Source of the DNA: Streptomyces sp. NBC_01294
GTDB lineage: Bacteria > Actinomycetota > Actinomycetes > Streptomycetales > Streptomycetaceae
Direction of reading: 5' to 3'
Assembly: GCF_035917235.1 (NCBI RefSeq)
Contig: NZ_CP108423.1
Coordinates: 2,108,001 to 2,172,000, forward strand
Length of the DNA stretch: 64,000 nt
The notes under the pieces were generated by a model, which was not told the DNA's origin, did not search any database, and worked only from the letters and a program-made list of their open reading frames with translations. The stretch's first letter is position 1. Each line of letters starts with the position of its first letter. This document shows, piece after piece, positions 37,567 through 47,580 of this stretch. The translations under genes were made by a program, and so were the position numbers.

Positions 37567-37567
<1 letters not shown>
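36845..37567 (+). CDS. Double-cupin protein
   Basis: This 240-residue protein has two cupin barrels. The first (residues ~40-125) has the metal motif GEHVHMRTEEIYYIVRGQAVV with two His and a Glu and a distal His in GAAHSIAN. The second (~155-235) has degenerate ligands (TEEAQADHAQVLHLLDG, IPPHTPW). Cupins in such clusters act as epimerases, isomerases, dioxygenases or binding proteins; the catalytic first barrel suggests an enzyme on a cyclitol or amino-acid intermediate. Start and stop overlap both neighbours (TGATG at each junction), so it is tightly co-translated with the cyclase and the SDR. Confidence 0.8.
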
Positions 37568-39662
<2,095 letters not shown>

Positions 39663-39674
39663 GGAGAGGAACCC

Positions 39675-40955
39675 ATGAACGCCACATCCGCCGCACCGGT
39701 GGTCGTCATCGTCGACGGCTACTCCAACTCCGGTGCCTACGTAGCGGAATACGCCAAGCTCGGAGTCGACGCCCTGCACGTGCAGAGCACAGCGGAGTTC
39801 CTGCCCAAGATGGTCCCGCCGGACCTGTCCGTGTACCGGGAGACGTTCGTGTGCGCCGACGCGGACGCGGTCGACGCCACGGTGGACCGGCTGCGCGCCT
39901 ACGCGCCGATCGCTGTGGTCGCCGGTCAGGAGCCCGGGGTTCCGCTGGCGGACCTGCTCAGCGAACGGCTCGGGGTGGCGACCAACGGCACCGCGAAGTC
40001 CCCCGCCCGGCGGGACAAGTTCACCATGATCGAGACGGTTCGGGCGGCCGGTCTGCACTGCGCCGGACAGTTCGTCAGCTCCGATCCGGACGAGATCACG
40101 GGCTGGGCCCGCGACCTCGGCAGCTACCCGGTGGTGGTCAAGCCGCGTAGCTCCTCCTCTTCGGACAACGTGTTCATATGCCGGTCCGAGGCGGAGGTGG
40201 CTCAGGCCGCGCGGGCGGTGCTGGCCGGCATCACCATGTACGACCAGCGCAACACCGACGTCCTCGTCCAGTCCTATCTGGACGGCACGGAGTACATCGT
40301 GGACACGGTGAGCGCGAACGGGCACCACACGGTGTGCGGGGTGTGGCGCTACGACAAGAACCTGCTGCCTTCCGGCAGGCCGGTCTACGACCTGGACGTG
40401 CTGCAGGACCCGGACGCACCGCACGTGCGTGAACTGATCGCCTACGTGCTGCGGGTGCTGGACGCCCTGGGCATCGAACACGGTCCCGGCCACGCCGAGG
40501 TGATCACGACGGAGTCGGGTCCCGCGCTGGTGGAGCTGGGCGCCCGGTTGAACGGGAACATGAACCCCGCCCACCACGACGCGTTCAGCGGGACCAACCC
40601 GGCTCGTCTGGGCGCCCTCGCCTACGCGCGGCCCGCCGAGTTCACCGCCCGCTACGGCGGCAAGGTCTACGCCAAGTCCTGTGAGGCGGTCGTGCACAAC
40701 GCCGTCACCAGCCGTGAGGGTCTCGTGGCCGAGGTCGACGAGGCGGTGGTCGACAAGATCGCCTCGCTGCCCACGGTCCGGGAGGTCGTGGTCCGGCGTC
40801 CTGCCGGGACCCGGCTGGTACCCACCGTCGACCTGATGACCAGTCCCCTGCGCGTGTTCCACATCGGTGGCTCGCACGCCGAGATCCTCGCCGACCACCA
40901 GGTCACCGGGCAGCTGACGGAGGACGTCTTCCGGCTGGCCGAACCGACCGGCTGA
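39675..40955 (+). CDS. ATP-grasp carboxylate-amine ligase 4
   Basis: This 426-residue protein has the ATP-binding YPVVVKPRSSSSSDNVFI (Lys near residue 156), where a serine run replaces the usual Gly-rich loop, and the metal site ALVELGARLNGNMNPAHHDAF (near 287), where Leu-Gly replaces Ile-Asn but a later Asn-Gly-Asn is present. TMYDQRNTDVLVQSYLDGTEYIVDTVSANGHH is the grasp domain. It resembles the ATP-grasp enzymes that build small amides in natural products. GAGGAGAGG lies just before the ATG. It is co-directional with the cyclitol core genes, unlike ligases 1-3. Confidence 0.87.
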   Translation: MNATSAAPVVVIVDGYSNSGAYVAEYAKLGVDALHVQSTAEFLPKMVPPDLSVYRETFVCADADAVDATVDRLRAYAPIAVVAGQEPGVPLADLLSERLGVATNGTAKSPARRDKFTMIETVRAAGLHCAGQFVSSDPDEITGWARDLGSYPVVVKPRSSSSSDNVFICRSEAEVAQAARAVLAGITMYDQRNTDVLVQSYLDGTEYIVDTVSANGHHTVCGVWRYDKNLLPSGRPVYDLDVLQDPDAPHVRELIAYVLRVLDALGIEHGPGHAEVITTESGPALVELGARLNGNMNPAHHDAFSGTNPARLGALAYARPAEFTARYGGKVYAKSCEAVVHNAVTSREGLVAEVDEAVVDKIASLPTVREVVVRRPAGTRLVPTVDLMTSPLRVFHIGGSHAEILADHQVTGQLTEDVFRLAEPTG

Positions 40956-40977
40956 CCCGCTATCCCCAGGGAGAACC

Positions 40978-42207
40978 ATGAACGACACACCCAGGTCTCT
41001 GCTGTTCTGGGGCGGGTCCGCACCGATGGACCTCGGACGCGACGTGGGCACCCGCCTGCTCCGGCAGGCCGCCGCCCGCGAGGTCACCACGCAGGTCACC
41101 ACCGAGTTCCCGGACGTGCCCGAACTGGCCGCACTCGCCGGCACCCTGCACCACACCCAGGTCGAGGACCCGGCGGCGGCCGTCGCCTGGGCCCGGGGGC
41201 GACAGTTCGACGTGGTCCTCGGCGTCAGGGAGCCGGTGCAGGTCGCCCTCGCCGAGGTCGCCCGGGCCGTGGGCGCACCCGGCAACCCGCCGGCAGCCGT
41301 ACGCACCGTCCGCGACAAGGACCGCTGCCGTCAGGCCCTGCGCGAAGCCGGTCTGCCGCAGCCGGAGTTCCGGCTGTGCACGGATCTCGCCGAAGCCCGG
41401 GCGTTCCTGGACGGCACGACCGGTCCGTGGATCGTGAAGCCGCGGGACGCCTCCGGCAGCCTCGGCGTCCGCAAGGTCACCGCGCCCGGCGACCTGGCCC
41501 CCGCCGTGGCCGCGCTGCCCGCCCGTACGGCATTCCTCGTCGAGCAGTTCGTCGAGGGCCCCGAGTACAGCGTCGAAGGCGTGTTCCTGCGCGGTGAGCC
41601 CCGGGTGCTGGCGGTGACCGAGAAGAAGCTGCTGCCGCCGCCTAACTTCGTGGAGGCCGGGCACGTGCTGCCCGCCGACCTGCCCACCGGGCTCCACCGG
41701 GAGTTCGAACACGCCGTGATCAGCGCGCTCAAGGCGCTGGACCTGCGGTTCGGCATCTTCCACGTCGAGCTGTGGTCCACCGCGGACGGTCCGGTGCTCG
41801 GCGAGGTCCACGTCCGCAACGGCGGCGACTGGATCCATCTCATGTTGGAGTACGCGATTCCAGGGCTGGACCTGTTCGGCCTGGTGATCGACGACGCGCT
41901 CGGCTCGGACACCGACGCGTACGAGCTGACTCCCTCCAGGGCGGCGGCCGTCCGCTTCCTCGCCCCGCCTCCGGGCCGGGTGAGGCGGGTCGTCGGCTGG
42001 GACGACGTACGGCGCCACCCTGCGGTGCTGAAGGCGGATCTGACCGTACGGCCGGGGGACCTCGTCGGCGAGGTCCGCGAGTCCTACGACCGGGCCGGAT
42101 ACCTCGTGATCGGCGCCGAGTCCCCGCGCCGGGCGGCGGAACTGGCCGACCGGCTGGCCGCGCAGGTCCGTTTCGAGATGGACACGCTGCAGGAGGCCGG
42201 GGCATGA
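40978..42207 (+). CDS. ATP-grasp carboxylate-amine ligase 5
   Basis: This 409-residue protein has the ATP-binding PWIVKPRDASGSLGVRKV (Lys near residue 154), EYSVEGVFLRGEPRVLAVTEKKLLPPPNFVEAGHVLP as the substrate loop, and VLGEVHVRNGGDWIHLMLEYA (near 276), where the metal-site Glu-x-Asn is changed to Glu-Val-His with Arg-Asn after it. Its catalytic residues therefore differ from ligase 3. The stop overlaps the start of the downstream MFS gene (ATGA), so the exporter is translationally coupled to it. Confidence 0.87.
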   Translation: MNDTPRSLLFWGGSAPMDLGRDVGTRLLRQAAAREVTTQVTTEFPDVPELAALAGTLHHTQVEDPAAAVAWARGRQFDVVLGVREPVQVALAEVARAVGAPGNPPAAVRTVRDKDRCRQALREAGLPQPEFRLCTDLAEARAFLDGTTGPWIVKPRDASGSLGVRKVTAPGDLAPAVAALPARTAFLVEQFVEGPEYSVEGVFLRGEPRVLAVTEKKLLPPPNFVEAGHVLPADLPTGLHREFEHAVISALKALDLRFGIFHVELWSTADGPVLGEVHVRNGGDWIHLMLEYAIPGLDLFGLVIDDALGSDTDAYELTPSRAAAVRFLAPPPGRVRRVVGWDDVRRHPAVLKADLTVRPGDLVGEVRESYDRAGYLVIGAESPRRAAELADRLAAQVRFEMDTLQEAGA

Positions 42208-43427
42208 ACCGCAGGGCCTTCACCGCCTGGCTGTCCGCCGACCACGCGGCCGGCAACCTCGGCCAGTACATGATCCTCCCCGTGTTGGGTGTCCTCCTGA
42301 CCACCCAGGTCAGCGGCGATTGGATCGTCGGCGTCGGACTGTTCGTGTACAGCGCGTCCGCCGGGGTCAGCGCGCTGCTGGTGAACCGCTGGCTGCCCCG
42401 GTTCAGCATCGTCGATGCCATGACCGGCAGTACGGTGCTGTCCGCGCTGGGCTTCGGCCTGATGCCCTACAGCCACGACGCCGTGGTCCAGGTGCTGCTC
42501 CTCGTCCTGGCCGGCTTCGGCGGCAGCGTCCACTTCCTGCTGTCCAGGGTCCTGGTCGCCGAAGCGGTCCCCGACGCGGTCGGGCGGCACCGGGTGTACT
42601 CGGCGCTGCAGATCGCGGTGAACCTGGCCGCGGCGCTCGGCCCCTTCCTCGCCGGACTGCTGTACACGTCGGCCGACCCCCGGGTGCTGCTCACCACCGT
42701 CGCCGGGTGCTACCTGCTCGCCGGGCTGTCGCTGCGGTTCGGCATCCCCAGGGAACTCCGGCCCACGGCGACCTCCGGCAGGTGGCCCGTCAGCCGGGCC
42801 GTGCTGCGGCTGGTCCGGGAGGACTCCACGATCCGCCGGACGGTGACGATCTGTGTCCTGGGCGCCTTCGTCTACGGCCAGCTGTACTCCGCCTTCGCCC
42901 TGTTCGTCGCCCGGGACGTCGGCTCCGCGCTGGTGCGGGCCGCGCTGCTCGCGGCGCCCGCCCTGGCCATCGTCGTCTTCCAGACGGCGGTGACCGCCGC
43001 CACGGGGAGGCTGCTGGCCAAGGGCACCCGCCCGTTCACGCTGCTGGTCTACGGCGCCGTCCTGTTCAGCGCCTCCATGGCGGTGCTGGGCGTCGGACTG
43101 CCGGTCGTGCTCGGCGCCGCCCTGGCCGTCGCACTGTTCTCCACCGCCGAAATGCTGTTCACCCCGATGGTGAGCACCGCGTTCGCCGGTCTGCCGATCA
43201 AGTCCACGCTGGAGGCCTTCAACCTGCGCCAGGTCAGCTGGACCGCCGGCGAGGCGATCGGCTCGCTGGCCGGCGGCACCGTGTTCCTGGCCCTGGACCA
43301 GGCAGGTCTCGCCCACGGGTACTGGCTGGGCGTGGCGCTCGGCACCGGCGCCCTCCTCTACGTGCTCGCACGCCACGTCCCCCGGCGCGACACGGTCGTC
43401 AACGTCATCCGAGAACCGGCCGCCTGA
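42204..43427 (+). CDS. MFS transporter
   Basis: This 407-residue protein is hydrophobic throughout, with about twelve membrane segments (for example HAAGNLGQYMILPVLGVLLTTQ and VVQVLLLVLAGFGGSVHFLLS) and a central cytosolic loop near RELRPTATSGRWPVSRAVLRLV. It is not closely similar to the other MFS protein of the island, so the cluster has two different exporters, perhaps for export and for self-protection. Start and ATP-grasp stop overlap as ATGA. Confidence 0.87.
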   Translation: MNRRAFTAWLSADHAAGNLGQYMILPVLGVLLTTQVSGDWIVGVGLFVYSASAGVSALLVNRWLPRFSIVDAMTGSTVLSALGFGLMPYSHDAVVQVLLLVLAGFGGSVHFLLSRVLVAEAVPDAVGRHRVYSALQIAVNLAAALGPFLAGLLYTSADPRVLLTTVAGCYLLAGLSLRFGIPRELRPTATSGRWPVSRAVLRLVREDSTIRRTVTICVLGAFVYGQLYSAFALFVARDVGSALVRAALLAAPALAIVVFQTAVTAATGRLLAKGTRPFTLLVYGAVLFSASMAVLGVGLPVVLGAALAVALFSTAEMLFTPMVSTAFAGLPIKSTLEAFNLRQVSWTAGEAIGSLAGGTVFLALDQAGLAHGYWLGVALGTGALLYVLARHVPRRDTVVNVIREPAA

Positions 43428-43451
43428 AGCCAGGAGAGAAAGGAACCCACC

Positions 43452-44168
43452 ATGTGCCGACTCATCCTCGCCTCCGGGGACTTCGCCGTAGCGGACATCA
43501 CCGCTGCCGCCCTGGACATGAGCTGTGGCCGGACCGCCGCTCACGACAACCCCACCAAGGTGCACGCGCACGGGTGGGGCGCGGTCTGGCGCGAGCACGA
43601 ACAGGGGCCCGGGCACGGGCTGCGGGCGCACACCGACGTACGGCCGATGGCCGACAGCCTGCACGAATCCCTGCTGCCGGAGGTCAAGACGGACTTCCTG
43701 GCCATCCACACGCGCAACGCCAGCCTGGAATCCCAGCGCGGCCTCGACTTCACCCACCCGTTGTCCAGGGACGACGGCTGGTACTTCATGCACAACGGCT
43801 ATCTGCCGACCGCCTACCAGGGGCTGGGACTGCCCGCCTCCGCGTTCGACTCGCGGGAGTACTTCGACTACCTCGTGCCGCGCGACGCCGACGGCCTCGA
43901 TCCGGCGGCGGCTCTCGGCAAGCTGGACGCGCTGGCGCCCGGCGGGAACTCCGGCAACGCCATCGCCGTGCATCCCGCGGGCGCGTACCTGGTGCACTGG
44001 AGTGCGCCCTCGGTGGCCACCCCGGTGTTCTTCGCGATGCAGCGCCTGAGCCTGCCCGGGCTGGAGGTCATCGCCTCCGAGGTGGTCCCCGGTCTCGCCC
44101 CGGCCAGGCTGTGGGAACCGGTTGCGGCCGGCACGGTCTCGTACTTCCCCTTCCCGAAGGAGTCATGA
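43452..44168 (+). CDS. Class II (Ntn) glutamine amidotransferase-like hydrolase
   Basis: This 238-residue protein starts MCRLIL with the N-terminal nucleophile Cys2 exposed after Met removal, followed by VHAHGWGAVW, the AIHTRNAS substrate-binding segment and FMHNGYLP, all diagnostic of class II glutamine amidotransferase domains. It lacks a synthetase partner domain. The same stand-alone layout is found in EgtC, which removes a gamma-glutamyl group from an ergothioneine intermediate. Being next to a glutamine-synthetase-like ligase, it is a good candidate for removing gamma-glutamyl groups; this is inference. The ribosome binding site AGGAGAGAAAGG is strong. Confidence 0.85.
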   Translation: MCRLILASGDFAVADITAAALDMSCGRTAAHDNPTKVHAHGWGAVWREHEQGPGHGLRAHTDVRPMADSLHESLLPEVKTDFLAIHTRNASLESQRGLDFTHPLSRDDGWYFMHNGYLPTAYQGLGLPASAFDSREYFDYLVPRDADGLDPAAALGKLDALAPGGNSGNAIAVHPAGAYLVHWSAPSVATPVFFAMQRLSLPGLEVIASEVVPGLAPARLWEPVAAGTVSYFPFPKES

Positions 44169-44169
44169 G

Positions 44170-45540
44170 GTGTCCGCTAGCGGCGACACGTACCGGCAGG
44201 TGCTCCAGAAGATCGACGCGCACGGCGTCGAACTGATCCGCTTCCTTTGGGTGGACCACAACGGCATCGTCCGGGGCAAGGCGGTGACCCGCCAGTACCT
44301 GCAATCCCGGATGGAATCGGGCATCGGGCTGGCCAAGTCCAGGCAGGCGGCCGGCCTCATGGACATCGGCGTGCCGGTGCCGGGCTTCGACGCCGTCGGC
44401 GAGGTGCGGCTGGTCCCCGACCCGGAGACCTTCATCGCGCTCCCGCACGCGCCGGGTTCCGGAGCCATGCTGTGCGACCTGGTCCAGCTGGACGACACGC
44501 CCTGGGACGCCTGCCCCCGCACCTTCCTGAAGTCCGCGCTGGAGGCGGCGGGCGAACTGCAGGTCGTGGCCTCCTTCGAGCCGGAGTTCACGCTCTGCGA
44601 CAGCCGGCCGGAGCCCGGCGCGCTGAGCCTGCTGGACGACAGCCTGTGCTTCGACAACACCGGCTTCGACGCCGCCAACGACTACGTGATCCAGCTGCTC
44701 AGGGGCCTGCAGGGGCAGGGCATCGACGTGGAGGTGTACCACCCCGAATTCGGTGCCGGGCAGCACGAGATGACCTTGCGGCACGGCCCGGCACTGAGGG
44801 CGGCCGACATCTCGGTGTGGCAGAAGGTGATCACCAGGGGGCTGGCCGCCTCGATGGGCCTGTGGGCGACGTTCGCCCCTGCGCCCGGGCCCGGCTTCCG
44901 GGGCAACGGGAACCACCTGCACCTGTCCATGTGGAAGGACCGTCCCGGCCGCGGCCCGGAGAACGTGTTCGCCGACGGCGCGGACGCACTGGGCCTGTCC
45001 GAGACGGCCTACCACTTCATCGGCGGGGTGCTCCGGCACCTGCCCGGCCTGCTGGCCCTGACCTGTCCCAGCGTCAACAGCTACGAGCGGCTGCAACCGG
45101 GCATGTGGTCCGGCGCGCACGCCTGCTACGGCCAGGACAACCGGGAGGCCGCCGTGCGGATCCCGAGCAGGCTGCGCGGCAGCGCGGCCGCGTCCACCAA
45201 CGTCGAGCTCAAGGCGGTCGACTCCACGGCGAACCCGTACCTGGCCATGGGCGCGGTGATCTACGCGGGCATGGACGGCATCACCCGCCGGATCGATCCG
45301 GGACCCCAGCTCGCGGAGGACCCGAACGGGCTGTCCGACACGGAACGGGACCGCCTCGGTCTGGGCCTGCCCCGGTCCCTGGAGGAGTCGCTGGAGGCGC
45401 TGCGCCGGGACGACTACCTGATGGACGTGCTGGGTCCGCTGCGCCGGCAGGTGTATCCCGCGATCAAGGAGGCCGACATCCGGGCGGTCAAGGAGATGGG
45501 GGACGACCTCGCCTTCCTGACCTACGCCACGCGCTACTGA
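44170..45540 (+). CDS. Glutamine synthetase-like gamma-glutamyl amine ligase
   Basis: This 456-residue protein belongs to the glutamine synthetase superfamily: RFLWVDHNGIVRGKAV (the N-terminal D-x-N-G-x-x-R-G-K), SFEPEFTL, EFGAGQHEM, GNGNHLHLSMW, NSYERLQPGMW and NREAAVRIPSR cover the nucleotide, glutamate and metal sites. The pattern is that of the GlnA-like/PuuA group, which join glutamate to amines other than ammonia. The GTG at 44170 lies after AAGGAG and one base past the previous TGA. In this cluster it may protect an amine of the aminocyclitol as gamma-glutamylamide or build a gamma-Glu unit into the product. Confidence 0.87.
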   Translation: MSASGDTYRQVLQKIDAHGVELIRFLWVDHNGIVRGKAVTRQYLQSRMESGIGLAKSRQAAGLMDIGVPVPGFDAVGEVRLVPDPETFIALPHAPGSGAMLCDLVQLDDTPWDACPRTFLKSALEAAGELQVVASFEPEFTLCDSRPEPGALSLLDDSLCFDNTGFDAANDYVIQLLRGLQGQGIDVEVYHPEFGAGQHEMTLRHGPALRAADISVWQKVITRGLAASMGLWATFAPAPGPGFRGNGNHLHLSMWKDRPGRGPENVFADGADALGLSETAYHFIGGVLRHLPGLLALTCPSVNSYERLQPGMWSGAHACYGQDNREAAVRIPSRLRGSAAASTNVELKAVDSTANPYLAMGAVIYAGMDGITRRIDPGPQLAEDPNGLSDTERDRLGLGLPRSLEESLEALRRDDYLMDVLGPLRRQVYPAIKEADIRAVKEMGDDLAFLTYATRY

Positions 45541-45568
45541 AGACCCGCGCCCGTCACAGGAGGTCGCC

Positions 45569-46315
45569 GTGCTGGAACAACCCGCCTTCGGGCAGCGGCT
45601 GCGGGCACTGCGCCGTGAGCGAGGACTGTCGCAGGCCGCACTGGCCGCAGGCGGCCTGTCCACCGGCTACCTGTCCCGGCTGGAATCGGGCACCCGGCCG
45701 CCCACGCGACGCGTACTCGAGCACCTGACCAGGCGGCTGGGACTGCCCGCGTCGGCGTTCGCCCGGGGGTCGAGCCAGAGCCTGTCCCAGGCACTGGCCG
45801 TGGCCATGTCCTCCGCCCGCATCGGTCCGGTCGCCGACGAGCTGGCCGTGCTGCTGCACGCGGGCGAGGACCGGCTGGATCCCGCGTTGCGCTGGCAGTC
45901 GCTGTGGCTGCTGGCCTCGGTACGGGACGAGGAAGCCCGGTACGAGGACGAACACGAGCTCCTGGTGGAACTCGGTGAGCTCAGCGAGGCCATCGGCATC
46001 CCCGAGCTGACCGTACGGGCCCGCATCCGGCTGTCCCGGTGCTGCCTGCTCCTCGGGAACACCGCCCGCGCCCTCACCGAGGCGCAGGAGGCACACCGCC
46101 TGGCCGCAGGCCTGTCGGTGGACGACAGGTCGGCTGCTCTGCACGCGCTGATCCGCGCGGAGGCCGAAGCGGGCCGTTCGGACGAGGCCCGGGCGCACGC
46201 CCGCGAACTGTGCGAGCTGACAGCGGCGGAACCCGGGCCCCTGCACGGGGAAGCCCTGCGGGCGACGAGCCGGCTGCAGGCCCGCCATCGCGACCACGCG
46301 AAAGCCCAGCGGTAA
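45569..46315 (+). CDS. XRE-family regulator 2, truncated paralogue of the divergent regulator
   Basis: This 248-residue protein starts with GTG six bases after AGGAGGT. Its helix-turn-helix (FGQRLRALRRERGLSQAALAAGGLSTGYLSRLESGTRPPTRRVLEHLTRRL) is closely similar to that of the regulator at 26882, and the helical region follows the same plan (LRWQSLWLLASVRDEEARYEDEHELLVELGELSEAIGIPELTVRARIRLSRC). It ends at an in-frame TAA, a codon rare in this genome, about 150 residues short of its paralogue. The same frame continues for 31 codons with sequence resembling the paralogue, so a nonsense mutation is suspected. It closes the rightward biosynthetic operon. Confidence 0.82.
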   Translation: MLEQPAFGQRLRALRRERGLSQAALAAGGLSTGYLSRLESGTRPPTRRVLEHLTRRLGLPASAFARGSSQSLSQALAVAMSSARIGPVADELAVLLHAGEDRLDPALRWQSLWLLASVRDEEARYEDEHELLVELGELSEAIGIPELTVRARIRLSRCCLLLGNTARALTEAQEAHRLAAGLSVDDRSAALHALIRAEAEAGRSDEARAHARELCELTAAEPGPLHGEALRATSRLQARHRDHAKAQR

Positions 46316-46411
46316 CCGGAACGCGCCCTGGACCGGCCGAGCCGGGAGGAAAGCCCGTGGCTGCGGGCACGGGCGTCCCCGCTCCACCCGTGGTCACCAC
46401 GCGGTCGATGA
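46316..46411 (+). pseudogene. In-frame remnant of the second regulator beyond its TAA stop
   Basis: Directly after the TAA the same frame runs 31 codons to a TGA at 46409-46411 and includes ALDRPSREESPWLRARA, which parallels ILDSRVDPVLWARLRLA of the full-length regulator at the corresponding position. This suggests the ancestral gene was longer. Confidence 0.45.
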
Positions 46412-46515
46412 CCGTACCGGCGGCCGGCCCATCCAGGGCCGGCCGCTTTGTCAACTCCGGGTCGCGGTCCGAACGTGCGACGATCCGGGCAGCAATCGAG
46501 AGGGTTCACAGGCAC

Positions 46516-47409
46516 ATGGGCAAGATGCACGCCGACGAAGCGGAGACCGACGCCGGGCTGGTCCGGCGGCTGCTGCGCGCTCAGTTCCCCCACTGGGCGG
46601 ACCTGCCGGTCACCCGGCTCGCCTCCGGCGGAACCGTCAACGCGATCTACCGACTCGGCGAGGACCTGACCGTCCGGCTCCCGCTGCGCCCCGGCGGCGC
46701 CGAGGCCATCGCCATGGAGGCGGAGCTGCTCCCCCGGCTGGCACCGCTACTGCCGCTGCCGGTCCCCGAGGTGGTGGCGACCGGCGCACCCGGCGAGGGA
46801 TACCCCCTCACCTGGGCGGTGCACCGCTGGATCGAAGGCCACACCCCGGTCGAGGGCGAGCTGGCCGAGCCCGAGCGCGTAGCCCGCGACCTCGCCGCGT
46901 TCGCGGTCGCCATCCGCGGGATCGGCCTCCCCGCCGGCCCGCCCGCCCACCGCGGCGAGCCGCTGGTCGCCGAAGACCGGGAGATGCGGGCGGCGATCGA
47001 GGCACTGCGCCGCACCGGCGAACCCTTCGACGCCGACGAAATCACCGCGGCCTGGGAGGAGGCACTCGCCGCGCCCCGGTGGGCCGGCCCGGCCTGCTGG
47101 ACGCACTGCGACCTGATGCCGAGCAACCTGCTGCTGGCCGGCGACCGCGTCGGCGCGGTCATCGACTTCGGCACCGTGGGCATGGGTGAACCGGCCACCG
47201 ACCTCATCCCGGCCTGGAACCTGCTGCCCGCCTCGGCGCGGCAGGTGTACCGCGATGCCGTGGACGTCGACGACGCGACCTGGGCCCGCAGCCGGGGCTG
47301 GGCGCTGTCCATGGCGGTCATCCAGCTGCCGTACTACCGGACCACCAACCCGATCATCTCGGCCAACGCCCGGTACGTCATCGGGGAGGTCCTCGGCGCC
47401 GCGGCATAG
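46516..47409 (+). CDS. Aminoglycoside phosphotransferase family kinase
   Basis: This 297-residue protein has the APH/choline-kinase fold signatures: VTRLASGGTVNAIYRLGEDLTVRLPL (nucleotide loop and Lys/Arg region), the Brenner motif in CWTHCDLMPSNLLL (HxDxxxxN, Gly replaced by Cys) and the metal Asp in AVIDFGTVGMGEPATDLIPAW. Such kinases phosphorylate hydroxyls of aminoglycosides or related metabolites. In a cluster making a 2-deoxystreptamine-like core it is the natural candidate for self-resistance or for protective phosphorylation during synthesis. Start at the ATG 46516, with another in-frame ATG at 46525. It is the last gene of the rightward block, followed by a strong terminator. Confidence 0.85.
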   Translation: MGKMHADEAETDAGLVRRLLRAQFPHWADLPVTRLASGGTVNAIYRLGEDLTVRLPLRPGGAEAIAMEAELLPRLAPLLPLPVPEVVATGAPGEGYPLTWAVHRWIEGHTPVEGELAEPERVARDLAAFAVAIRGIGLPAGPPAHRGEPLVAEDREMRAAIEALRRTGEPFDADEITAAWEEALAAPRWAGPACWTHCDLMPSNLLLAGDRVGAVIDFGTVGMGEPATDLIPAWNLLPASARQVYRDAVDVDDATWARSRGWALSMAVIQLPYYRTTNPIISANARYVIGEVLGAAA

Positions 47410-47431
47410 CGCGGTGCCGAGGACCTCGGGA

Positions 47432-47474
47432 CACCGAAGAGGGGCGCTCCTTCCGGAAGCGCCCCTCTTCGGTG
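47432..47474. terminator. Terminator between the kinase gene and the convergent LLM/peptide genes
   Basis: A perfect 17-bp inverted repeat (CACCGAAGAGGGGCGCT and complement) with a 9-base loop. It separates the rightward and leftward blocks at the right part of the island. Confidence 0.9.
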
Positions 47475-47490
47475 CGTCGTGCGGCCCCGG

Positions 47491-47580
47491 CTACCCGGGA
47501 CGCCTGGGGAAGATCGGCTCGCGCCGGACCAGCCGCCAGTGCAGCCGGATCCGCCGGTGCAGCATGCCCATCGTGCTCAT
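47491..47580 (-). CDS. Possible 29-residue basic peptide coupled to the LLM oxidoreductase gene
   Basis: An ATG at 47580 overlaps the TGA of the LLM oxidoreductase gene as ATGA, the coupling used repeatedly in this cluster. The frame runs 29 codons to a TAG at 47491-47493, just before the terminator. The peptide starts MSTMGMLHRRIRLHWRL, has about nine Arg and two His, a single Trp, no Cys, and would be strongly basic. The position between a coupled stop and a terminator supports a real small gene, but nothing in the sequence names a function and chance is possible. Confidence 0.45.
   Translation of the reverse strand: MSTMGMLHRRIRLHWRLVRREPIFPRRPG

Noticed and set aside
42084..43997. A 637-codon minus-strand frame opposite the MFS and amidotransferase genes
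   Set aside because: Its translation is hydrophilic Gly/Gln/Arg-rich shadow sequence, while the plus strand encodes a clear membrane transporter.
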